This document shows, piece after piece, positions 6,465-13,164 of a stretch of DNA of 13,164 nucleotides; the stretch's first letter is position 1, and the number at the start of each line of letters is the position of its first letter. The stretch lies in the NCBI GenBank assembly GCA_964568045.1, contig CAZMOL010000049.1:1-13164 (forward strand), in the 5' to 3' direction. This DNA comes from CAZDDA01 sp964568045. Its GTDB lineage: Bacteria; Bipolaricaulota; Bipolaricaulia; UBA7950; UBA9294. Below the pieces are notes generated by a model. The model worked only from the letters and a program-made list of their open reading frames with translations, ran no database searches and was not told where the DNA came from. Position numbers and translations under genes: made by a program.

Positions 6465-6761
6465 GTGATCCAGTCGTTCGCGAACGAAGGCACGGAGGAC
6501 GTGTTCAATGGACGCGCTACGCGGAAGGCCCGTGCCGTGTGTCCGCCAAACCTCTGGTGGGTTGCGTGGCGCAAGCTCGATCAGCTCGACTCGGTTGCGC
6601 GGCTTGACGAGTTAGCCATTCCTCCCGGCAATCGGCTCGAGACTCTCACGGGGGATCGAGCTGGCCGTTACAGCATCCGGATCAACGAGCGCTATCGAGT
6701 CTGTTTCGCGTGGACCGTGAGTGGGCCGACGAACGTCGAGATTGCGGACTACCACAGATAG
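6465..6761 (+). CDS. higB: HigB-like (RelE superfamily) toxin
   Basis: This 98-residue protein matches the HigB/RelE-type mRNA interferase family. It starts MIQSFANEGTEDVF, the usual IxSF...G.E.F opening. Then come the helical W-R-K-L-D-Q-L segment and the conserved block DRAGRYSIRINERYRVCFAW (64-83). The end is VEIADYHR with a near-terminal His97. Such toxins cleave mRNA in association with translating ribosomes; Arg68, Arg72 and Arg76-Arg78 lie where the family places RNA-contacting residues. The GTG at 6465 sits at the predicted transcript 5' end. The stop overlaps the ribosome site of the antitoxin gene, which starts 14 bases later. Toxin-first order is characteristic of higBA operons. 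No truncation is seen. Confidence 0.92.
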   Translation: MIQSFANEGTEDVFNGRATRKARAVCPPNLWWVAWRKLDQLDSVARLDELAIPPGNRLETLTGDRAGRYSIRINERYRVCFAWTVSGPTNVEIADYHR

Positions 6762-6775
6762 GAGGTGGCAAAGCC

Positions 6776-7108
6776 ATGATTAGGGTACCGACGCACCGGG
6801 AGCCGACGCACCCAGGGGAGATACTCCTGGAGGAGTTCCTGAAGCCGATGGGGCTCTCGCAACGGGACCTCGCTCTCGGGATCCACGTGCCGTACCAGCG
6901 TGTGAACGAGCTCGTCAACGGGCGTCGCGGGGTGACGCCAAGCACGGCCGTGCGGCTCGCGCGATACTTCGGCAATGGCGCGGGTTTCTGGCTCTCCCTG
7001 CAGCAGCGATGGGATCTCTACTGGGCGGAGAAGGCGGAAGCGAGCGAGCTTGAACGCATCGACCCTGTCGGAGCGAGCACCCCGCCGGCACGTACGGTGA
7101 AACGGTGA
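6776..7108 (+). CDS. higA: HigA-family antitoxin (XRE-type helix-turn-helix)
   Basis: The 110-residue product has the HigA signature: THPGEILLEEFLKPMGLS at 11-28, then the helix-turn-helix QRDLALGIHVPYQRVNELVN (29-48). Next come GRRGVTPSTAVRLARYFG and FWLSLQQRWDLYWAE (71-85). It should neutralise HigB and repress the operon by binding the palindrome in the promoter. The ATG at 6776 follows AGGAGG (6760-6765) by 10 bases, and that box overlaps the HigB stop, which suggests coupled translation. An upstream frame through the HigB 3' end exists but lacks family residues. The tail after residue 90 is polar and variable. Confidence 0.94.
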   Translation: MIRVPTHREPTHPGEILLEEFLKPMGLSQRDLALGIHVPYQRVNELVNGRRGVTPSTAVRLARYFGNGAGFWLSLQQRWDLYWAEKAEASELERIDPVGASTPPARTVKR

Positions 7109-7213
7109 GCGCCGCGTCAACCGTCTTGCTGCAGTGAGCCGAGATGACGGCGCGGACATGACGAACAGAAGCAGAATGCAGGAAACAAGGTGTGACCGCA
7201 AACCTCTCCCTTG

Positions 7214-8081
7214 TCAAGTCGTTCCCTGGTCGCCGGCTGCCTCCCCGCGCTTCTCAATCAGTCGAACCGCAGCATGGATTGTGGCGAGGTAGAAGTAGAA
7301 GATCCAACTTAGCCAGATCGGCTTGTCGTACTCGACTTTCTGGCGGGCATTTTGGTGACGGATCGCGAAGTTGTTCGCGATGTTGAAGAGGTCATTCTCA
7401 TCCTCAGACGCAAGGACCTCCTTGAGCTGCGGCCGGAGGTATTCCAGGACATCCGCGAGGTCCCGAATGGCATCTCGACGGTCATTGATCGACGCGCGGC
7501 GACGACGGAACTTCTGAATTGCCCGCTTCGACCCGGTCGGAGACGTTCGCTGGATCCTTAGATGGCACAGGTGCTTGGAGGAGCGGTTCCAGCGAGCCGC
7601 CGGGGAGCGTGAGGATCTCCCCCTGCGGAGAGAGTTCGAATCCCTCGCCATAGTCTCTAAGGAACTCGTTGACCTCAGCCCGGAAGTCACTCTGTGCTGA
7701 TCCTTGCACGAATTCCGAGTAGTGATAGCCGCACTGATTCCAGCTGTGGTACTTACCGCTAGACTGGACCGGCTCTGAGGCGTGGTCATAGAGGAACTCG
7801 ATCAAGTCAAAGATTTCGTCCTCCGTGAGGTCATCGTGCCTCTGCCAAATGGGGAACAGCCCTTTCCGTCGCAGTTTACGGAAAGAGTAGATCTCAACGT
7901 CACCGACGGAGCCGGGGATGTAGCCGTCAACGCAGTTGATGCCCAGCCGCTCCTGGAAGCACCCACGCTCCTCGAAAGACTGGTACGTCGCCCAGAAGAG
8001 GCCCCGGAGCATCTCAAGACCTAGCTTGGCGTCCTCTTGGAGACGACCACTTCTAACCGAGTAGTACGTTCGATCCCTCAT
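7214..8081 (-). pseudogene. conserved hypothetical gene broken by a one-base frameshift
   Basis: The ATG at 8081 (AAGG 4 bases upstream) opens a frame that is good protein through about residue 186 and then runs into nonsense, ending at 7482. The frame shifted by one base continues with FRRRRASINDRRDAIRDLAD, then VLEYLRPQLKEVL, then LFNIANNFAIRH, and ends ...WIFYFYLATIHAAVRLIEKR. Removing one G from the GGG run at 7522-7524 joins the two as VEA-AIQKFRRR and restores a 288-residue protein. It is like a family of roughly 290-residue hypothetical proteins that I remember as having this D-RRDA-RDLADVLE..RP and NNF.IRH pattern. The N-terminal half has GYHYSEF and YGEGFELSPQGEIL. The function is unknown. 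The helical C-terminal part and its place beside a toxin-antitoxin pair make a defence role conceivable, but this is inference. The indel is either a real mutation or an assembly/sequencing error. Confidence 0.7.
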
Positions 8082-8205
8082 GCACCTTACCGACTCCGTG
8101 GGAACGACCTAACAGTGATTAGTGTCCACACCATAGCACCAACCCGCACCGTTCGCCTCGATGGTCGTCCCCGGATGATCCTGCCCTCCCTTCCATTTTC
8201 TCATA

Positions 8206-8239
8206 TTGACATTGGCATGCTCCCGCGGTAGCCTACCGC
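8206..8239 (+). promoter_or_regulatory. promoter-like element overlapped by a perfect palindrome
   Basis: TTGACA (8206-8211) is followed after 17 bases by TAGCCT (8229-8234), a weak -10. GCGGTAG-C-CTACCGC (8225-8239) is a perfect 7-base inverted repeat centred on that -10, as expected of a repressor operator. The expected transcript start falls near the ATG at 8241. Confidence 0.45.
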
Positions 8240-8240
8240 T

Positions 8241-8339
8241 ATGGGTGTTTCAGATCAAATCCACGCATTGCCTCACCAAAAAGGTACTCGAAACGGGAAC
8301 GTTGCCTCAGCTAAGGAAAGTACTCGAAACAGGAGGTGA
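8241..8339 (+). CDS. possible 32-residue leaderless small ORF
   Basis: The ATG lies at the expected start point of the promoter-like element at 8206-8234 and opens 32 codons ending in TGA. The product is polar and basic (MGVSDQIHALPHQKGTRNGN onward) and contains two copies of a K-x-(S/G)TRN motif, because the underlying DNA is a direct repeat whose spacing is a multiple of three. No Shine-Dalgarno is seen and no known family is recognised. It may be a chance frame or the remnant of a longer gene. Confidence 0.2.
   Translation: MGVSDQIHALPHQKGTRNGNVASAKESTRNRR
8268..8333 (+). repeat. two-copy direct repeat, about 34 bases
   Basis: TTGCCTCA is found at 8268-8275 and 8302-8309. TACTCGAAAC, followed by GGGA or AGGA, is found at 8285-8294 and 8321-8330. 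The two units run head to tail at a spacing of 34-36 bases, with small differences between. Only two copies exist, so it is not a CRISPR array. Confidence 0.6.
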
Positions 8340-8417
8340 GGCTGAGGAGTCTCTTCGCTTGAGAAGGAGTTGAGTGAGGAGACGCCGATGGGCTTGACGA
8401 TGAACATAGGCGCAGGG

Positions 8418-8465
8418 TCAGACCTTGCTTCTTGTATCCACGTATTTCGCAGGCTTGAGAGGCAT
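8418..8465 (-). pseudogene. orphan gene start: strong Shine-Dalgarno and 15-codon ORF
   Basis: On the minus strand AAAGGAGG (8471-8478) lies 5 bases before an ATG at 8463-8465. TACTAT upstream (8488-8493) could be a -10 element. The frame reads MPLKPAKYVDTRSKV and stops at 8418-8420. The stop lies inside GGTCTGACCC, a word I associate, without certainty, with borders of REP-associated transposase copies. A good initiation site leading into so short a frame suggests a truncated gene; a genuine 15-residue peptide or leader is the alternative. Confidence 0.3.
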
Positions 8466-8708
8466 ATCGTCCTCCTTTGACCTTCATAGTACAGCTGTTG
8501 GAGCAGCGGGTGCCAACTCCATTCCTGTAAGTTCGAGGAGCATGGACTCTATCTCAGGCCTCTCCTTGAGGAATCATGGTACGCGTCCCCGGAATTCCGA
8601 AGGAGCAAGCATCCTTTAACCGGCCACTGAGATGAAAGCACGGATCACCGGCTGCGGTGTGCGTCGTCTGCGTAACCTCACATCCCTTTTTACAAGGATC
8701 GCTCGTTA

Positions 8709-11700
8709 CTAATCCAGGGTAGAATAGAAGGCTGTACAGATAGTGTCCACGGTGAGCGTAATTGTGATCTCTCGCTTGCTATCGACCTTGCCATCAACCT
8801 CCCAGCGATCGAAGAAGTAGGTTATTCCAGTCCGCGTTATCCTCCTTTCGGCTTCTAAAGTGACTTTACTGTTCTTGGGGAAACTTTCAGTGAAGGTTGT
8901 AATTCTCTTCACTTGCTCATTATTCACCGTGATGTGTGCGCTTACGGGTTTCTCACTTCTCACCGGGATGTCTCCCAGCCAACCCTCAACGACCTCTGCG
9001 ACAGCCTTAACGGTTAGGGTCACCGTTTCTCCCAATGTGGGTGCTTCGACGACCGGGATGATGAATCGCACCGTCTGGTCTGCGCCGATGACGCTGCAGA
9101 AAGCTCCCCCTGCTACTGTAGGCGTAGTGAGCTCTTTACCAACGAGTGTCAGAGTTAGTGCTATTTCGTAGGAGAGGTCAACATTGTAGTCAATTGAGCT
9201 AAGCTCGACTAGCACCACATCTCCTGGCTTAGCATGAGGATCAATGTAGATCTTGATATCCTGCCCCTCATTATCCGTATCCCATGTCATACCTTCGCAA
9301 GACGGCTGCTCCTTATCATCTATGGCACCTGAGACCTCTACATCCGAGTCAACGGACTCACCTTTTACCCAAATGTATTCTTTAAACCCTAGCTCTCCTA
9401 GTGAAAGAGGGGCCCACTCAGGTAGCAGCCCACGAAAGATATCATTGAAGCCTACAGCTGTGATAGTTTTCGACATACTTATATCGTTATCGTTGCGCAA
9501 AGGAGGTTTGAAACTTTTTTTGGGGTCTAGTCTAAAGTCTTTTCCTTTACTCCAGCCCAAATGATGCTTACCGAGCCACCCAAGGTCTACCTCCATGCCA
9601 AGGCTGAGTGTAGCTCGAAGCCCCAAGTTAGAAAACGCTTCATATCCACGATAGTCGCCTCCGTATCCCTCACCATCGAGCATTTGCCATTTGATATTCG
9701 CCTTAACTTCCCCCCCCGGGTTGACTGCTGAAGGATCAATCGTTATGGAAACGCTAGCTGGGAAATGAACACTGAGCGCGTCGGTTCCTGCTCCAATATG
9801 TATTTCCGCTCCACTGGAAGACCAATCGAATGACGGAAAAGCAAAACCCCCTCCCCAGTTTTCTTGGAACATGACATCTCGGCTCGCTGTGCCTGTTCCT
9901 GCCGATGTCGATCCTTCTTCTTTTGTAACAACGCTAATTACGACCGTGTAAAGCTTATAACCGCTGGGTTTGCCTGAAGAATCACGTACTGACAAATCAA
10001 AGCTATCGCCCCCTACGTAGCCGGAAGGAGGGGTGTATGTCAGCTGCTGCACGCGATCCGCCACCAAGTCGCCTTTTTGTGGCGATACTGTGCCGCCCTG
10101 AGAAGGCTGCCAAGCATAGAAGCTAACTGTATCACCTATGTCTACGTCTCTGGCGGATATGGCGATCTGAACAGGTTGGTCTTGGATGGTCATTACATTT
10201 TGTGGGATGACAGCCACTGGGCTGTCATTTACCGGTTCCACTGTGATTGTAACAGTTCCTTTGCTTTCACTTGGCTCTCCACTAAAACCATCGACTGCGA
10301 CATACCTGAGGCTGTCGGAGTCGCTGTAGTCCCTATCAGGGGTATAAAAAATCCAACTACCCATGTACGATCCCGATTCCCAGGAGCCATGAAGGGGAGG
10401 ATCGGTAACTAGGAAGAGAATATTGTAGCGATCAGCGTCACTTGCTCTTAAGAAAATGTCCTGTCTGCCTCCGTCTTCTATGAAACTTACTGAAAAGTCT
10501 TCAACTACAGGTAGATCATTGACCGCATTGACGGTGATCGAGACAGTAGCTCTGCGCGTGCCTCCCCAGCCATCGTCCACCTCGAAGGTGAAGCTGTCCG
10601 TGGCAGATCCATGGCCTGTTGGCCAGTCCTTGTTTGGCGTATAAGTGACATTAGGAGGTGAACCTGCGACATTCCCATTGACGGATTGGCTGCACTTGTA
10701 AGTGAGAGGATCTCCATCAACGTCGCTACCGGTTAGGGTAATCAACAATGGGGTGTCCTCATTAGTCGTCACCGATTGTGGATCGGCTACCGGCCGGTCA
10801 TTGACTGCGTTGACGGTGATGGTCACAGTGGCTGTGTTCGTGCCGCCCAAGCCATCGTCCACTTGGAAGGTGAAGCCATCCGTGGCAGTTTGATGGCCTG
10901 TCGGCCAATTCGGATTAGGAGCATAGATACATACCCTGCCGCCTTTCACAGTGCCATTCCCAGGTTGAGTATAGCTGAAATTCAGTTTGTCGCCATCCAC
11001 ATCACTACCGGTCAGCGTGATCGACAACTGGGTGTCCTCATTAGTCGTCACCGATTGTGGGTTGGCTACCGGCGGATCGTTGACCGCGATGACGGTGATG
11101 GAGATGGTTGCCGTATCGCTCAATTTTCCATCGGTTACTGTGAACGTGAAGCTATCGTTGGCAGATCCATGGCCCGTTGGCCAGTCCTTGTTTGGCATAT
11201 AAGTGACATTAGGAGGTGAACCTGCGACATTCCCATTGCCGGGTCGGCTCCATTTGTATTTGAGAGGATCACCGTCAACGTCGCTGGCGACCAAACCGAT
11301 CGGCACAGGAGTGTCCTCGTTGGTGGTCACCGACTGTCCTTGGGCGACAGGAGCGTCGTTAACCGGGTCAATGAAGATATTGACCGACGCTTTTCCACTT
11401 GCTACCCCATCTCGCGCAATGACCGTGAAGGTGTCCATGCCGTTGTAATCTTTATTGGGGGTGTAGGTTAGATTTGGGAGTTTGCCCGCCAAGCGCCCGA
11501 AATGGGGTCCACCGAAGACATCGGTGGTAAGGGCGTCGCCGTCTACGTCGCTTATTTCAACCTTGATGCGTGCAGAAGTGTCCTCCTTGATGAATAGATC
11601 CGCTGTGCTAACCACCGGCGGATCATTAACCGGGTTGATCGTGATCGATACGGTGGCCGGTTCGCTGCCCACGGCGCTATCATTGACTGTAAACGTGAAA

Positions 11701-12734
11701 CTGTCCGAGCCGTTGTAGTCAGGATTAGGCGCATAGGTCAGATTGGGAGCGGCACCTGTCAGGCTGCCGTTTGTGGGCTGAGTAACGATCTTAAACGTGA
11801 GGGGATCACCGTCGGGATCGTCACCTGTAAGGACTATATCGACTGCGGTATCTTCATCTGTTGTCAGTGATTGCGACGTTGCACTCGGAGCGGTGTTAAT
11901 CGGTCCCAAAAGTGCGATAACCGCGGCAAGATAATCAAGCTCGCTCTGGACAAACTTCTTGAAATTGTCCAACAGATCGTAAACGCCGTAGCTGTCGGCA
12001 AAGCCTCCGCTCTTGTCCGTCACCGAGGCAATCTTGTCCTCGATGGTTCTTCTTAAGATTTGAAGCGCTTCAACTTCACTATTTAGGAAGTCGACCAACT
12101 TTTGTTCAGGATTTTCTTCTGGAGCTGCCAGCGTGCCTGCTTCATACGCTCCCCACATCTCGCCTTCGGTTACGATGCTCTCGTATCTTTGGTGGACATC
12201 GCTCTCCAAGCCCCAGTCATGGTGGTAGAGAAGTTCAAAGCGAGACTGACTGAACTGCTGCAAGATTTCCAATAACTTGGCAGCGGCTCCTCGTAACTTG
12301 TCAGCACATTGAGTTAGGCTCCACACCGCCATGGCCTCGTTGTAAGGCCGGTAGGCTTCGACACAGCTTGAGCAGGCGCTCTCCAAGGCCTGAAAGGCCG
12401 CCTCCTCAAAAGCGGGGATCTTTATGGTGTCCAATTGTTCCGCAAGCTCTTCCAGAGATCCTTTAGCGATATCGCTGTACTCGAAGACATCCATTTCTTG
12501 CGCATCTTGGTAGAGCTTCTCTGAGGTTGCATGGAACAGCCCGAAGACCGTTTCCCACTCGCTGGTGACCTCTGCTCGTGCAGAAGCCATTTCCCTCAAC
12601 GCATGAAGGTTTACATCGGGCAGCTTGTTTTGGCCGAAAGCGATTTTCTCATACGGTCCATTGAGTCCTACTAGACAAAGGCTAAATAAGCCTACCAACA
12701 AAAGCCTTTTCGCCAGCCTCTTTGAAAGGTTCAT
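8709..12734 (-). CDS. large secreted protein with seven cadherin/Big-like repeats
   Basis: The chosen ATG at 12734 gives 1341 residues. AAGGAGG (12740-12746) is 5 bases upstream, and an in-frame ATG 17 codons earlier lacks such a site and would bury the signal peptide. Residues 1-35 are a signal peptide ending AFGQ. Residues 36-280 are mainly helical, with Cys121, Cys124 and Cys143. Seven repeats of about 93 residues follow, at about 281-374, 375-464, 465-557, 558-650, 651-744, 745-841 and 842-937. Most hold S.TT.EDT, a DVDGD calcium-type loop, G-x-v...YTPN.D, F.V.DG and a VNDxPV linker, as in Cadherin_5/Big_9 tandem domains. Repeats 6 and 7 are degenerate (DADR, DVDIGD). Residues 955-1270 are beta-rich and unrecognised. 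Residues 1275-1341 (FFDRWEVDG...TAFY) resemble a divergent InlB B-repeat. I infer a surface or secreted adhesion-type protein. No LPXTG, T9SS or T1SS signal is clear at the end. Confidence 0.88.
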   Translation of the reverse strand: MNLSKRLAKRLLLVGLFSLCLVGLNGPYEKIAFGQNKLPDVNLHALREMASARAEVTSEWETVFGLFHATSEKLYQDAQEMDVFEYSDIAKGSLEELAEQLDTIKIPAFEEAAFQALESACSSCVEAYRPYNEAMAVWSLTQCADKLRGAAAKLLEILQQFSQSRFELLYHHDWGLESDVHQRYESIVTEGEMWGAYEAGTLAAPEENPEQKLVDFLNSEVEALQILRRTIEDKIASVTDKSGGFADSYGVYDLLDNFKKFVQSELDYLAAVIALLGPINTAPSATSQSLTTDEDTAVDIVLTGDDPDGDPLTFKIVTQPTNGSLTGAAPNLTYAPNPDYNGSDSFTFTVNDSAVGSEPATVSITINPVNDPPVVSTADLFIKEDTSARIKVEISDVDGDALTTDVFGGPHFGRLAGKLPNLTYTPNKDYNGMDTFTVIARDGVASGKASVNIFIDPVNDAPVAQGQSVTTNEDTPVPIGLVASDVDGDPLKYKWSRPGNGNVAGSPPNVTYMPNKDWPTGHGSANDSFTFTVTDGKLSDTATISITVIAVNDPPVANPQSVTTNEDTQLSITLTGSDVDGDKLNFSYTQPGNGTVKGGRVCIYAPNPNWPTGHQTATDGFTFQVDDGLGGTNTATVTITVNAVNDRPVADPQSVTTNEDTPLLITLTGSDVDGDPLTYKCSQSVNGNVAGSPPNVTYTPNKDWPTGHGSATDSFTFEVDDGWGGTRRATVSITVNAVNDLPVVEDFSVSFIEDGGRQDIFLRASDADRYNILFLVTDPPLHGSWESGSYMGSWIFYTPDRDYSDSDSLRYVAVDGFSGEPSESKGTVTITVEPVNDSPVAVIPQNVMTIQDQPVQIAISARDVDIGDTVSFYAWQPSQGGTVSPQKGDLVADRVQQLTYTPPSGYVGGDSFDLSVRDSSGKPSGYKLYTVVISVVTKEEGSTSAGTGTASRDVMFQENWGGGFAFPSFDWSSSGAEIHIGAGTDALSVHFPASVSITIDPSAVNPGGEVKANIKWQMLDGEGYGGDYRGYEAFSNLGLRATLSLGMEVDLGWLGKHHLGWSKGKDFRLDPKKSFKPPLRNDNDISMSKTITAVGFNDIFRGLLPEWAPLSLGELGFKEYIWVKGESVDSDVEVSGAIDDKEQPSCEGMTWDTDNEGQDIKIYIDPHAKPGDVVLVELSSIDYNVDLSYEIALTLTLVGKELTTPTVAGGAFCSVIGADQTVRFIIPVVEAPTLGETVTLTVKAVAEVVEGWLGDIPVRSEKPVSAHITVNNEQVKRITTFTESFPKNSKVTLEAERRITRTGITYFFDRWEVDGKVDSKREITITLTVDTICTAFYSTLD
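10601..10680 (-). repeat. 80-bp duplicated segment, copy in repeat 5
   Basis: This segment encodes about residues 685-711 of the large protein. It matches 11159-11238 at 78 of 80 positions by eye. The intervening domain (repeat 4) differs clearly over the same stretch. Confidence 0.85.
11159..11238 (-). repeat. 80-bp duplicated segment, copy in repeat 3
   Basis: This copy encodes about residues 499-525. It lies 558 bases (186 codons, two repeat units) from its partner at 10601-10680. The only differences seen are C/T and G/A changes at single positions. Confidence 0.85.
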
Positions 12735-13164
12735 TCTACCCTCCTTACTAAAGGACGCTCCTGCGCTTGAAGCCAGATGGTTCAATGGCCTATTTCAGCC
12801 CTCTCTTCCTCATAAATCATGAGTTATCTTCATCTACTCTTTCCGAGAGAGGTGCTTATTTTGAGAAGGCTATGGAGAGTGATCGAGGACAAACCTAAAG
12901 AGAGCAAAACATCCGCAGAAAATACACCTCCCCATACACCGCAGTATACACCCAAGAGTCAACGTGATGTCGGAAATCAAGAGCAATTGTCAAGCGAGCG
13001 GGCTTGACAGAAGAGGAGAATTGCAAATACACGGTATCTACTGGTCATATCGCGAGCGCTATGGATAGGCGTTAATTTTAAATTCAGCGAGTCAGTGGCA
13101 CCGGTTAGAGGGTGCGAGCTTATCTGTAGGGGATGTCCCCAGGGAATGTCTTTTAGCTGCAGTC
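12735..13164. other. upstream region of the large gene, no gene seen
   Basis: This AT-richer stretch holds no convincing gene. A plus-strand frame at 12819-13007 is rich in Pro, Thr and charged residues and has no ribosome site. It contains the inverted repeat at 12988-13009 and a short GGGGatgtCCCC palindrome at 13129-13140. No clear -10 for the large gene was identified; a promoter may lie anywhere upstream of 12746. Confidence 0.5.
12988..13009. promoter_or_regulatory. inverted repeat with two divergent TTGACA hexamers
   Basis: TGTCAAGC (12988-12995) and GCTTGACA (13002-13009) are perfect 8-base arms around GAGCGG. Each arm contains TTGACA, one reading left towards the large gene and one reading right. 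The best -10 matches at 17 bases are weak on both sides, so divergent promoters with a shared operator are possible but unproven. Confidence 0.45.

Larger units (their letters stand above)
8082..8708. other. intergenic region without an intact gene
   Basis: About 630 bases separate the frameshifted gene from the end of the large repeat-protein gene. I see no intact gene of known type. Contents listed separately are a promoter-like element with a palindrome (8206-8239), a 32-codon open frame with a two-copy direct repeat (8241-8339), and a minus-strand orphan gene start (8418-8465). No convincing terminator for the large gene was found just after its stop. Confidence 0.6.

Noticed and set aside
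8268..8333. CRISPR array
   Set aside because: There are only two imperfect units with no true spacers and no cas genes nearby.
8680..8708. Terminator after the large repeat-protein gene
   Set aside because: The minus strand has ATCCTTgtaaaAAGGGAT, but the stem is AT-rich and imperfect and no T-run follows.
12819..13007. 62-codon plus-strand frame upstream of the large gene
   Set aside because: There is no ribosome site and the composition is low-complexity Pro/Thr/charged. It ends inside the inverted repeat and has no recognisable domain.
13129..13140. GGGGatgtCCCC palindrome as another copy of the 6152-6172 repeat
   Set aside because: Only the GGGG/CCCC core and TGT are shared. The outer arms do not match, so a common origin is not supported.

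Overview
The window looks like a stretch of chromosome from an uncultured diderm (Gram-negative type) bacterium. Three genes carry Sec-type signal peptides, and the protein encoded at 425-1318 ends in a terminal phenylalanine as outer-membrane barrels do. Shine-Dalgarno sites are strong (AGGAGG class) and coding regions are moderately GC-rich. Style and gene mix remind me of Bipolaricaulota (Acetothermia/OP1), but this lineage guess is weak. No rRNA, tRNA, CRISPR array or intact insertion sequence was found.

Layout. (1) 24-2101, minus strand: a tight three-gene operon of yebC (PmpR-type regulator), a secreted protein with a duplicated beta domain and a barrel-like C-terminus, and a small secreted or membrane protein with a PGLGQ motif. 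It is read from a good sigma70-type promoter at 2137-2166, and a further Shine-Dalgarno at the left edge suggests a fourth gene outside the window. (2) 2293-4607, plus strand: a HAD phosphatase/phosphomutase-like gene, a stand-alone SagB-type nitroreductase-fold gene, an apparent 3' remnant of a PLP-dependent decarboxylase, and a LysE/RhtB exporter. (3) 4668-5712, minus strand: an EamA/DMT transporter followed by the C-terminal half of a broken PIN-domain gene. (4) 5713-6464: gene-poor DNA with hairpin repeats and a possible fragment of a REP-associated-transposase C-terminus. (5) 6430-7108: a higBA-type toxin-antitoxin operon. Its promoter is fused to a perfect operator-like inverted repeat and appears to give a leaderless GTG-initiated toxin mRNA. 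(6) 7214-8081, minus strand: a 288-codon gene of a conserved hypothetical family broken by a one-base frameshift in a GGG run. (7) 8082-8708: no intact gene, but a palindrome over a promoter, a two-copy direct repeat and an orphan gene start. (8) 8709-12734, minus strand: a 1341-residue secreted protein with a helical N-terminal domain, seven cadherin/Big-like calcium-type repeats and an InlB-like C-terminal module. (9) 12735-13164: the upstream region of that gene, with an inverted repeat carrying two divergent TTGACA hexamers.

Taken together, the left part is housekeeping, metabolic and transport genes. The part from about 4.6 to 8.7 kb is a decayed accessory zone: a toxin-antitoxin pair, a PIN remnant, a frameshifted gene, palindromes and truncated genes. 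The right part is a large surface or secreted repeat protein. No complete new system is obvious. The best leads are the operator-fused leaderless higBA, the frameshifted family next to it, and the recent internal duplication in the repeat protein.
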